Source: Chloroflexia bacterium (GTDB lineage: Bacteria > Chloroflexota > Chloroflexia > QHBQ01 > JADMIH01). Taken from it: a stretch of DNA of 11,969 nucleotides. The notes under the pieces are model-generated. The model searched no databases and had not been told where the DNA came from. It was given only the letters and a program-made list of their open reading frames with translations. Location: contig JAICKM010000135.1 of assembly GCA_025927935.1 (NCBI GenBank), positions 1-11,969 on the forward strand, written 5' to 3'. Both the position numbers and the translations under genes were made by a program. Positions 4,766 to 11,057 of this stretch are shown here, piece by piece (position 1 is the stretch's first letter; each line of letters opens with the position of its first letter).

Positions 4766-6007
4766 ATGGTGAACACGAAAGAACTGGCCGAGCAATTCCT
4801 GGGCGCCCTGGTCGCCAGGGATGCCGCCGGCGTGGAGGCGCTGCTGAGCGACGATGCGGCGTTGCGCGTCGGCGGGTGGCGGGGCAGCGAATCGTACCGG
4901 CCTCGCGCGCGAGTGCTGGCCCGGCTGCAAGTCGAGTGGGCCGGCTGGCCCGATCCCCGATTGGAGGTTTTCACCGTCCTGGGTGACGAGACTCGCGTCG
5001 CGGTGGAGTTTCGCATTCAGGTGACGGTGCAGGACCGCTATGTGGAGCACAATCGCGCGGTCTTCCTGACCGTCGCCGGGGACCGCATCACGCTGATCGA
5101 TCTCTATTGCCCGGAGCCGATGCCCAGCGCGCACCGCAAAGGCTGGATCGCCCCGGCCACGCTCTCGGAGACGGAGATCCAGCGGGCGCTGGTGGAGATG
5201 CGATCCCGGTTCGATCTGCGCGAATGGATGCCGCCGCTGCTTAATTCGCAGTTCAGCTTGCGCGGCGGGCACGGTGGGTCGGGCGATGCCCACCCCGGCA
5301 GCAACGGCGCGGGCGGCGCTCACTGGACCGCAGAGGAGGCAGACGCCCGTATCGAGGAGATGATCGCCTATCACCGCGAGCGGGGCATCGGCTTTACCTG
5401 GTATGTAGCGCCGGATAATACCCCGGCGGATCTGCGAGAGCGCCTGGAGCGGCACGGACTGGTGCTCGCGGGCGACCAGGCCACTATGGCCCGTGTGGGC
5501 CTCGATAACCTGGACGACATCCCGATCAACCCGGATGTTACCGTCGAGGTGCTGGATGGCACCGACCTGGCGGCTATCGAGGCAGGGCTGCAAATCACGG
5601 CGCGCTGCTTCAACTGGACCTCGGAACAGTTGGACCAGTGGCGAGTTGGCACCGTGAAGCGGTTGCAGAATCCGGCGATGCGTGAGGAAGATATCGCCTA
5701 CCTGGCCCGGCTTAACGGCACGCCCGTGGCCCAGGCGGTGCTGCAACTGCGCGCGGGTATCGCCTACCTGGGCGGGGCCGCCACACTGCCGGAGTATCGC
5801 GGGCGGCGCATCTACTCGACGCTACTGCGCCGCCGCCTGGAAGATGCGCGGGCGCGGGGCTATCACATCGCGGCCATCGACGCGGAGCCGATGTCGCGCC
5901 GAGTCGTCGCGCGTTACGGCTTCAAGGAATACGCGCGTACCTATGTCTATGGCTGGATGCCGGTGATGGATCTGGATGTTATTCGCTCCCTGGTGCCCGA
6001 CGAGTGA
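4766..6007 (+). CDS. Fusion protein: NTF2/SnoaL-like domain plus GNAT acetyltransferase
   Basis: A 413-residue soluble protein of two parts. Residues 3-115 resemble the NTF2/SnoaL fold: helix ELAEQFLGALVARDAAGVEALLSD, then VEFRIQVTV and a final GDRITLIDLY strand. A Gly/Ser/His-rich linker (166-186, GGHGGSGDAHPGSNGAGG) separates it from a GNAT part (about 187-400). In that part FTWYVAPDNTPADLRERL marks a degenerate N-terminal half, and YLGGAATLPEYRGRRIYSTLL (334-354) contains the acetyl-CoA loop. In that loop the usual RGRG-x-G reads RGRRIY, so two glycines are replaced. GNATs acetylate amines; the N-terminal domain might add a ligand pocket or dimer contact. The ATG has AAGGAG (4754-4759) at 6 bases. 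A terminator follows 4 bases after the stop. No substrate can be named. Confidence 0.85.
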   Translation: MVNTKELAEQFLGALVARDAAGVEALLSDDAALRVGGWRGSESYRPRARVLARLQVEWAGWPDPRLEVFTVLGDETRVAVEFRIQVTVQDRYVEHNRAVFLTVAGDRITLIDLYCPEPMPSAHRKGWIAPATLSETEIQRALVEMRSRFDLREWMPPLLNSQFSLRGGHGGSGDAHPGSNGAGGAHWTAEEADARIEEMIAYHRERGIGFTWYVAPDNTPADLRERLERHGLVLAGDQATMARVGLDNLDDIPINPDVTVEVLDGTDLAAIEAGLQITARCFNWTSEQLDQWRVGTVKRLQNPAMREEDIAYLARLNGTPVAQAVLQLRAGIAYLGGAATLPEYRGRRIYSTLLRRRLEDARARGYHIAAIDAEPMSRRVVARYGFKEYARTYVYGWMPVMDLDVIRSLVPDE

Positions 6008-6011
6008 AAGC

Positions 6012-6045
6012 AACGCCGCCCCTACCAGGCGGTAGGGGCGGCGTT
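6012..6045. terminator. Strong hairpin terminator between convergent genes
   Basis: AACGCCGCCCCTACC (6012-6026) pairs perfectly with 6031-6045 around the loop AGGC. Downstream on plus is TTATTGCT; on minus it is GCTTT. The stem lies right after the NTF2-GNAT stop and before the stop of the opposing small gene, so it can end transcription from both sides. The T-tracts are short. Confidence 0.8.
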
Positions 6046-6083
6046 ATTGCTATGGAAACGGTCGCCGCCATTTCCGCTAGTTG

Positions 6084-6398
6084 CTAGAGCTTGCGATCCA
6101 TGTCGTCGGTGCGGTTCCGCATCCACTCATCGGCGCGCTCCCCGGTGTTCTCCAGGTCCTCGCCGCGATGTTCGGTCCAGGTCTGGGCCTCCCGCGTGGG
6201 GTTGCGGTCGTTGCCTTGCAGGTCATCCTGGCGGCCGGTCAGTGTATCCTCGATATTATCCAGGCCCTGCTCGATCTTGCCGCCCAGGTCCTTGGCACCC
6301 CCGCGGATCTGCTCGCCGAGATCGCCTTGATTCATGCCCTGGCGCTCTTCGCGCCGGCCTTCTTGCTCGTTTTCTTTTCCACGTTGCCAGCTAGTCAT
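6084..6398 (-). CDS. Small, highly charged, probably disordered protein (CsbD/LEA-like stress type)
   Basis: 104 residues, no cysteine, no signal peptide and no membrane segment. The composition is dominated by Gly, Glu, Asp, Arg, Gln and Asn, with short motifs such as LGEQIRGGAKDLGGKIEQGL (27-46) that could form an amphipathic helix. This resembles CsbD-like or LEA-type hydrophilic stress proteins in character, but I see no strict family signature. The start at 6398 is chosen over the longer frame because AAGGAGGT (6404-6411) lies 5 bases upstream. A CGTTTGT/ACAAACG hairpin (6412-6438) directly precedes that site in the leader. No clear promoter is visible. Such proteins are usually induced by desiccation, salt or stationary phase; that is family lore, not shown here. 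Confidence 0.7.
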   Translation of the reverse strand: MTSWQRGKENEQEGRREERQGMNQGDLGEQIRGGAKDLGGKIEQGLDNIEDTLTGRQDDLQGNDRNPTREAQTWTEHRGEDLENTGERADEWMRNRTDDMDRKL

Positions 6399-6403
6399 CC
6401 TTG

Positions 6404-6438
6404 ACCTCCTTCGTTTGTTGCCCGTTACCGGACAAACG
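6404..6438 (-). promoter_or_regulatory. Ribosome site and adjoining leader hairpin of the small charged protein
   Basis: AAGGAGGT (6404-6411) sets the start at 6398. Immediately upstream in the message, CGTTTGT (6412-6418) and ACAAACG (6432-6438) form perfect 7-bp arms around a 13-base loop. The stem abuts the ribosome site, so it may stabilise or modulate the leader. Confidence 0.5.
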
Positions 6439-6505
6439 CGAGTTGTTGCTGACACTAGGTCCATCGGCTCCGCCTGCGGCGGAAACTCTGTGCCCGGACG
6501 TTATG

Positions 6506-6527
6506 AAAACGCCCGGCCACATGCCGG
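6506..6527 (-). terminator. Candidate intrinsic terminator of the SRPBCC-methyltransferase operon
   Basis: Read on minus, CCGGC (6527-6523), loop ATGTG, GCCGG (6517-6513), then GCG and four Ts (6509-6506). It is 42 bases after the methyltransferase stop codon. An overlapping alternative hairpin is possible at 6494-6516. The stem is short, so confidence is moderate. Confidence 0.5.
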
Positions 6528-6568
6528 TTTATTAGAGCAAATGATGTGCCAGCCAGGGGATGGCAGTA

Positions 6569-7372
6569 TCAGGGGCGCCGCAAGAGCAGCAGGCGGAAGT
6601 GGCCTTCCTGGGGCAGCAGGATGTCGAGCCGGCCATAATGGGCGAGAATATCCTCGGTGAGACCGGCGATAGCGGGCTGGAGCACCGCGTCCGGCACATT
6701 CCAGGTGGACGAAAAACAGCGTTCGCGCAACCTGCGCAGATAGGACTCAGGCGTGCGCTTCACCATCCAACTGGCCAGGATCGTGTCGTGCACCGTGTAG
6801 CCACGGGCTGTGAGCAGCGCAACGGCCTCGGAAACAATGTTTTCACGGGCTCCGGCCGGCCCGGTATCGCCCGCTTCGGCTAAGCGGGCGGTCCATCGGG
6901 TGTCCAGCCAATCGGCGCCGGTATGTGCGTCCCGCCCGAAGGCCAGGGCGCCGCCGGGGCGAATGACGCGCTCAATTTCGTCCAGCACCGGCCGCCAGTC
7001 GTCCACGAGATGGAGCACATGCACCATCAGCCCGGCGTCGAAGGTGTGCGTGGCGAACGGCAACCGATAGGCGTCGGCCCGCACCGCGCGCACGGCGCCC
7101 GGCAGTTGCGCTGCCGCCGCTTTCTCGCGCAACAGGCGCAACATGCCCGCCGAGATGTCCACACCCGCCGTCCAGGCGCCCGCCCCGGCCAGCGGCAGCA
7201 GCACCCGCCCGGTGCCCGCGCCCGCCTCGATCACGCGCAACCGCTGCCCTGGCCGGGCGAAAAGCGCCAAGGCGTCATATAACCCACCGCCGATCTGCGC
7301 CGCGACACCGGGCGGCCAGCCGCGGGTCGCGTCATACTCTGTTGCCACCCGGTCAAAACTCTGTCCAGGCAT
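6569..7372 (-). CDS. Class I SAM-dependent methyltransferase
   Basis: A 267-residue cytoplasmic methyltransferase with the Rossmann-type fold. Motif I is VIEAGAGTG (47-55). The acidic residue that binds the ribose hydroxyls is D72 in GVDIS. The adenine-contact region is RADAYRLPF (98-106), the post-motif stretch is LMVHVLHLVDDW (115-126) and the motif III-like turn is RPGG (138-141). The N-terminal FDRVATEYDATRGWP is typical of the UbiE/BioC-like class. The C-terminal 90 residues carry no recognised substrate signature, so small molecule, lipid or other targets are all possible. ATG at 7372 lies 9 bases after the stop of the SRPBCC gene with AGGGGA between, so the two genes are one transcript and probably translationally linked. 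Confidence 0.9.
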   Translation of the reverse strand: MPGQSFDRVATEYDATRGWPPGVAAQIGGGLYDALALFARPGQRLRVIEAGAGTGRVLLPLAGAGAWTAGVDISAGMLRLLREKAAAAQLPGAVRAVRADAYRLPFATHTFDAGLMVHVLHLVDDWRPVLDEIERVIRPGGALAFGRDAHTGADWLDTRWTARLAEAGDTGPAGARENIVSEAVALLTARGYTVHDTILASWMVKRTPESYLRRLRERCFSSTWNVPDAVLQPAIAGLTEDILAHYGRLDILLPQEGHFRLLLLRRP

Positions 7373-7381
7373 TGCTGTCCC

Positions 7382-7846
7382 CTAGCCGGCTGCCGGGGCC
7401 GGGACTTCGGCTTCGATGAGGGTCTTCAGGTTGTTCATGGCGACCGTCGATTGCGCTTGCATCACTTGGTCCAGCGCCGCAGCCTCCGCGCTGCCTTCGG
7501 CGAGGCCCAGAAAGTTGTAGCGCATGGCCCGCGTGAACTCGGTGCCACCGGATCGCTCGGCGAAGGTATAGGTAATGCACGCGGTGGTGCCGCCCGCGCC
7601 GGTGGCGTCCAGCACCAGCCGTTCGGGGCGCATATACTCCACGCACGTCCAGTGGGCCAGCCCTTCGCGTCCGGCGATATTCACATGCTCGGTGATCACT
7701 TCGCCCAGTTGCACCGGGTGGTCAATGGCGCCCTCGACGCCACGGGTCGCCGGATGCCACTGCGGCCAGTATCGCGCCGTGGTCGCTGCGTCAAAGACGG
7801 CCGGGCGCGGGCGCTCGATGAGAACCGTATTCTCCACATAGCCCAT
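7382..7846 (-). CDS. SRPBCC (START/Bet v 1-like) family protein
   Basis: A 154-residue single-domain protein of the helix-grip fold, which binds a hydrophobic ligand in a central cavity. The landmarks are the N-terminal strand VENTVLIERPRPAVFD (4-19), the YWPQWHP motif (26-32), GEVITEHV and ITYTFAERSGGTEFTRAM (91-108), and a long C-terminal helix ending KTLIEAEV. The start at 7846 is preferred over the longer frame because GGAGGT (7854-7859) is 7 bases upstream and the extra upstream sequence runs through the promoter. It is the first gene of a two-gene operon with the methyltransferase. It may bind the methyltransferase substrate or product, but that is only suggested by adjacency. Transcription probably starts from the extended -10 at 7896-7904. 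Confidence 0.85.
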   Translation of the reverse strand: MGYVENTVLIERPRPAVFDAATTARYWPQWHPATRGVEGAIDHPVQLGEVITEHVNIAGREGLAHWTCVEYMRPERLVLDATGAGGTTACITYTFAERSGGTEFTRAMRYNFLGLAEGSAEAAALDQVMQAQSTVAMNNLKTLIEAEVPAPAAG

Positions 7847-7891
7847 CTGCACCACCTCCGGTATTACTGACCTGTTTTCAGCCGCGCTCCG

Positions 7892-7904
7892 TGCTATTAT
7901 AGCA
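7892..7904 (-). promoter_or_regulatory. Extended -10 promoter of the SRPBCC operon, inside a palindrome
   Basis: On minus the sequence TGCTATAAT gives a consensus -10 (7901 to 7896) with a TG extension and no -35 match. The box is embedded in TGCTAT-T-ATAGCA, a perfect 6-bp-arm palindrome (7892-7904), so a repressor dimer could sit right on it. Confidence 0.55.
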
Positions 7905-7922
7905 TCCTCCCCATGGACGGGG

Positions 7923-7928
7923 TATAAT
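7923..7928 (+). promoter_or_regulatory. Possible -10 box facing right
   Basis: TATAAT on plus, mirror-placed to the minus-strand -10 at 7896-7901 across CCCC/GGGG arms. No -35 hexamer is visible. A CACCGG/CCGGTG hairpin with loop CCTT (7931-7946) would lie at its start point. Confidence 0.4.
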
Positions 7929-7966
7929 GACACCGGCCTTCCGGTGGCGCCCCGCGGTAGTGTGAA

Positions 7967-7995
7967 TTGCAGAGGCGGCTGAAAGCGTGTATGAT
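7967..7995 (+). promoter_or_regulatory. Alternative promoter for the membrane-anchored protein gene
   Basis: TTGCAG (7967-7972), 17 bases, TATGAT (7990-7995). The -35 is a half match. It would give a leader of about 120 bases. Confidence 0.4.
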
Positions 7996-8107
7996 GGCAC
8001 CGCAACACGGCTTGCGGCGAAGGGCGCACATAGCAGGCCCCAATCCTGCCGGGTTGGAGCGGCGTCCTGGACGGACGGAGTCCAGCGTGCGCAGGCATGT
8101 AGCGTAC

Positions 8108-8113
8108 AAGGAG
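8108..8113 (+). promoter_or_regulatory. Ribosome binding site that decides the membrane-protein start
   Basis: AAGGAG 9 bases before ATG 8123. Another ATG at 8119 is out of frame and stops after three codons, so 8123 is preferred. Confidence 0.65.
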
Positions 8114-8122
8114 CACGGATGG

Positions 8123-8725
8123 ATGAGTAACGCGCCGCAACAACAACCAGGCGGGCAATCACGCTCGCCACAGTCGGGTGGACTTGGCAACCTGGGCAGC
8201 GCTGCGGGCGCCGGACTCACACGGTGGATCCTCATCGGCGTGGTCGTCATCCTCCTGGTCTGCGCCGGCTTTACGGTGCTGCTCGTGACCCTGAACAACA
8301 TGTCGAACCCAACCGCTACCCCGCCCCCGGCGACCACGCTGGGCAACGAGGGCGGCGTAACCGGCAACGGCACGGTCACCATCGTCGGCTTGAATCTCGG
8401 CCAGGTGATTATGACCAGCGCCATCGACAGCGCCAACCGGCCGGTGGCCGTGACCGATAACTTCACCACCGCCAGCCCGGCGATCTACGCGGTGGTGCCG
8501 GGCATCAACGTGCCGGCAGGCAGCAGCCTGTTTGCCCGCTGGTTGCGCGACGGCCAGCTCTTCGAGGATAGCTCGGCGATCACGGCGCAGCAAGCCTATA
8601 CCAATACCTTCATCCAGTTCGTTTTGCAGCCGAAAGCCGGGGGAACCTTGCCACCAGGGGCGTATACCGTGCAGATTTTCGGTAACGGCGTGCAACGCGG
8701 TTCGGCCCAGTTCACGGTGCGCTAA
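8123..8725 (+). CDS. Membrane-anchored surface protein with C-terminal beta-rich domain, function unknown
   Basis: A 200-residue protein not assigned to a named family. Residues 1-33 are Gln/Ser/Gly/Pro-rich and presumably cytoplasmic. Residues 35-57 (WILIGVVVILLVCAGFTVLL) form one transmembrane helix. A Thr/Pro linker (NPTATPPPATT) follows, and the rest (about 80-200) is a beta-rich extracytoplasmic domain ending in LPPGAYTVQIFGNG and GSAQFTVR. That pattern recalls Ig-like modules where a protein quotes 'more than a given amount' of force or ligand. The start at 8123 follows AAGGAG (8108-8113, 9 bases); the upstream in-frame extension lacks a ribosome site. The glycosidase gene begins 111 bp after its stop, so a shared transcript is possible. 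Binding or sensing at the cell surface is a guess. Confidence 0.75.
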   Translation: MSNAPQQQPGGQSRSPQSGGLGNLGSAAGAGLTRWILIGVVVILLVCAGFTVLLVTLNNMSNPTATPPPATTLGNEGGVTGNGTVTIVGLNLGQVIMTSAIDSANRPVAVTDNFTTASPAIYAVVPGINVPAGSSLFARWLRDGQLFEDSSAITAQQAYTNTFIQFVLQPKAGGTLPPGAYTVQIFGNGVQRGSAQFTVR

Positions 8726-8836
8726 TCAAGTGTGGTGCTGTTCCGTACGCGATGCACGAATAGCGGGGCCTTCATTAAGCGCAACGCCGACCTGGCCCGC
8801 GGCTGAATCGCCATCCTAGTCTGGTTCTGTACTCTG

Positions 8837-10255
8837 TTGACGTTACGTTCGTTATCCTGCCTGTCGCGTAGCCTCGCGCGCCTGCGGACGGCGCCGGCTC
8901 TGGGCCTGCTGGCCCTACTCACAGCCTGCTCGGCGCTGGGCGGCGGCCCGCCGCCCACAGCAACCCCCGTGTGGCCCGTCGTCACCGTCGCCGCGCAGCC
9001 GGGGCCGGTCCACACCCAGCATATCGAGATCGGGCTGGCCCAGGGCGGCGAGTCATTCGATCCCACCTTTCTCCACCCCACGATCCCGCTGATTAAAAAC
9101 CTGGGCATTCGCTATGTGCGGCTGGACCACATTTATAACCATCCCGGCGTGGTCGCGCGCCGGCCCGGCGGCGGGTTGACCTACGACTGGACGCCGCTCG
9201 ACACGCTGGTGGACGACATCCGGGCCATGGGTGCTGAGCCGATGCTGGACCTGAGCTATATGCCGCCCGCCCTCAACCCCCAATCGCAATTGCTGCCGCC
9301 GCTGGACTGGGACGAGTGGAACAAACTGGCCCATACCACCGCCCGCCACTTCAACGTGGACCGCGCCCTGAGCCTGCGCTACTGGGAGATCTGGAACGAG
9401 CCGAACCTGTGGGGCGCCTGGCAGGGATCGTATCCCCAATACCTCAACCTCTATGACATCAGCCGCCGGGCCATCCACGACCTCGATCCGCACGCGGTTG
9501 TCGGCGGGCCGTCGCTGTCGCTCTACGAGGAGACGGCGCTCGACTGGCTGCTGGGCTTCGAGACGGCGCAGGCCGGTGGCGGCGATGTGGGCTTCCTCTC
9601 CTGGCATGCCTACGGCTGGACTCCCCAGCAGATGGCCGCGCAGGTCAAAGCCGCCCGCGACCTGGCCGCGCGCAAGCGCCCTAACCAGGCGCTGGAGTTG
9701 ATGATTACGGAACTGGGCGTGCGCACCGGCGGGCCGGGCGACACCAGTGTGGACAACAAAGCCGACACCCCGGCGGCGGCGGTCCACTTGCTGGCCTCGA
9801 TCCAGGCGCTCGACGCCGCCGGGCTGGATAAGCTGTTCGTCTTCGAGTTGCGCGACGGGCCGCATCCGGGCGGGGAATTCTGGGGCCGCTTCGGCATCCT
9901 GACCTACAACCTGCACCCCAAACCGATCTACCACGCGCTGGCCGCCTATCATGTGCTGGGCCGCGATCTGCTGCCGGTCACGATCACGCCGGCCCGGCCC
10001 GATCTGGGCATGCTGGTGGCCCCCGACGGGCGCGCGCTGCTCTGGTACAGCGGCCCTGACCCGGTGCGCGCCGAGGTGCGGCTGCCCGCCGCCGCGGGGG
10101 CGACGGTACGGGCAACCCTGTTCGACGCCACGCACAACAACCCCGCCGCAGGGTTCGGCGGCGACACGCCCACTCCCGCCGGCACCTTTCCCACGGAGGA
10201 TCTTAGTTTCGTGCTCCAACCCGACAGTCTGGTCATCCTGGAACCCGCTCGTTAG
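8837..10255 (+). CDS. GH39-like (clan GH-A) glycoside hydrolase lipoprotein
   Basis: A secreted retaining glycosidase candidate, up to 472 residues. The N-terminus has arginines, a hydrophobic stretch and a lipobox LTAC (28-31), followed by a Gly/Pro/Thr linker. A TIM-barrel-like region covers about 60-375. It has GIRYVRLD (90-97), MLDLSYMP (136-143), YWEIWNEPN (182-190) with E188 as acid/base, and FLSWHAYG (253-260). MITELGV (289-295) supplies E292 as nucleophile, and FVFELRDG and WGRFGIL come later. The pattern fits GH39 or related GH-A families; xylan- or uronate-type substrates are possible. Residues 380-472 form a beta-sandwich-like tail. No ATG or GTG precedes the signal peptide: the frame is closed at 8804-8806 and TTG 8837 is the best candidate, without a ribosome site. 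The start is uncertain; the family is fairly sure. Confidence 0.82.
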   Translation: MTLRSLSCLSRSLARLRTAPALGLLALLTACSALGGGPPPTATPVWPVVTVAAQPGPVHTQHIEIGLAQGGESFDPTFLHPTIPLIKNLGIRYVRLDHIYNHPGVVARRPGGGLTYDWTPLDTLVDDIRAMGAEPMLDLSYMPPALNPQSQLLPPLDWDEWNKLAHTTARHFNVDRALSLRYWEIWNEPNLWGAWQGSYPQYLNLYDISRRAIHDLDPHAVVGGPSLSLYEETALDWLLGFETAQAGGGDVGFLSWHAYGWTPQQMAAQVKAARDLAARKRPNQALELMITELGVRTGGPGDTSVDNKADTPAAAVHLLASIQALDAAGLDKLFVFELRDGPHPGGEFWGRFGILTYNLHPKPIYHALAAYHVLGRDLLPVTITPARPDLGMLVAPDGRALLWYSGPDPVRAEVRLPAAAGATVRATLFDATHNNPAAGFGGDTPTPAGTFPTEDLSFVLQPDSLVILEPAR

Positions 10256-10259
10256 CGGG
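10244..10259 (+). terminator. Hairpin across the glycosidase stop codon (weak terminator candidate)
   Basis: CCCGCT (10244-10249) pairs with AGCGGG (10254-10259) around CGTT, placing the TAG stop in the hairpin. No T-run follows, so it may only protect the message or slow ribosomes. Confidence 0.35.
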
Positions 10260-10271
10260 CGCGAGATCGTA

Positions 10272-10305
10272 CCAGGCAGCGGACCCGGCATGTTATAATG
10301 CCTGG
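10272..10305 (+). promoter_or_regulatory. Extended -10 promoter of the PIG-L/TauE operon with flanking dyads
   Basis: TGTTATAAT (10291-10299) is a consensus -10 with TG extension; no -35 is recognisable. It lies within GGCAT (10287-10291) and ATGCC (10298-10302), and the wider region is framed by CCAGGCA (10272-10278) and TGCCTGG (10299-10305), a perfect 7-bp-arm dyad. A regulator could bind over the promoter. Confidence 0.6.
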
Positions 10306-10337
10306 ATTCAATCCCATCTATCAGGAGGTATTATACC

Positions 10338-11054
10338 GTGAGTAACACGCCGGATCTACGGGGCCTGGAGGCATTTGCCGAGGTGAAGCGGGCTATCGTC
10401 GTGGCGGCCCATGCCGACGATATGGAAACGATGATGGGCGGCACGCTCATCCTGCTGCGACAGCGGGGCGTTGAGTTCTACGAAGTGATCTGCACGGCGG
10501 GCGACCGGGGCAGCAACGAACCGCCGTGGACGCGCGAGTCGCTGGCGGCGACCCGCGTGCAGGAGGCCCAGCGCGCCGCCGAAATGCTGGGCGTGGCTCG
10601 CGTGGAGATCATGGGCCACCCCGACGGCGAACTGGAGCCCACGCTGGAGTTGCGGGCCGAGATCGCCCGCTACTACCGGATGTTCCAGCCCGATACGCTG
10701 TTCACCTTCGACTCCAGCGGCTGGCTGCTGAACCATCCCGACCACCGCGTGACCGGGCGCACGGCGCTCGACGCGCTGATCCCGTCGTCGATGCGCCTGT
10801 ATCATCAGGATCAACTGGATGCGGGGCTGGAGCGCGCCGAGATCAAACAGATCTTCCTCTGGACCGGCCATGACCCCGATGTATTTATCGATATTGCCGG
10901 CGTCTACGATCAGAAGTTCGCCGCCTGCCGAGCGCACGAAAGCCAGTTCCCCGAAGATGCCCGCCTCGACTGGATGAAGCGGTTGGACAGCGCCCGCGGC
11001 GAACGTATCAACGCGCCCTATGCGGAGTCGTTCCAGGCGCTGAGGACCTTCTAA
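10338..11054 (+). CDS. PIG-L/LmbE family deacetylase
   Basis: A 238-residue zinc-dependent amidohydrolase of the fold that removes acetyl groups from N-acetylglucosamine-type compounds (MshB, BshB, PIG-L). The N-terminal motif AHADDME (24-30) supplies H25 and D28 as metal ligands and D27 as likely base. The third ligand is H136 in the HPDH motif (133-136). MGHPDGEL (92-99) and the C-terminal HESQF are further family landmarks. The start is GTG at 10338, with AGGAGGT (10323-10329) 8 bases upstream. No signal peptide, so it is cytoplasmic. The TauE/SafE gene begins 3 bases after the stop, a strong sign of one operon. The substrate is unknown: a thiol precursor, a glycan or another acetyl amide would fit. 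The promoter is the extended -10 at 10291-10299. Confidence 0.92.
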   Translation: MSNTPDLRGLEAFAEVKRAIVVAAHADDMETMMGGTLILLRQRGVEFYEVICTAGDRGSNEPPWTRESLAATRVQEAQRAAEMLGVARVEIMGHPDGELEPTLELRAEIARYYRMFQPDTLFTFDSSGWLLNHPDHRVTGRTALDALIPSSMRLYHQDQLDAGLERAEIKQIFLWTGHDPDVFIDIAGVYDQKFAACRAHESQFPEDARLDWMKRLDSARGERINAPYAESFQALRTF

Positions 11055-11057
11055 CCG

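Noticed and set aside
4751..5746. Leftward 331-codon open frame
   Set aside because: Antisense to the NTF2-GNAT gene, which has a ribosome site and domain motifs; the leftward product has none.
6084..6464. Longer 126-codon version of the small charged protein
   Set aside because: The first 22 codons cross the leader hairpin and the strong ribosome site at 6404-6411, which points to the ATG at 6398.
6469..6483. TCCGCC-TGC-GGCGGA hairpin as a REP-type or terminator element
   Set aside because: Only 6-bp arms, no T-run and a single copy seen; expected by chance in GC-rich DNA.
7847..8158. N-terminal extension of the SRPBCC reading frame
   Set aside because: The 104 extra codons run through the divergent promoter and the neighbouring gene's leader. 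The ribosome site at 7854-7859 and the family's N-terminal strand support the start at 7846.
9053..10291. Leftward 412-codon open frame
   Set aside because: Its length is striking, but it is antisense to the glycosidase, which has clear catalytic motifs. The product is Arg/Gly/Gln-rich without recognisable folds.
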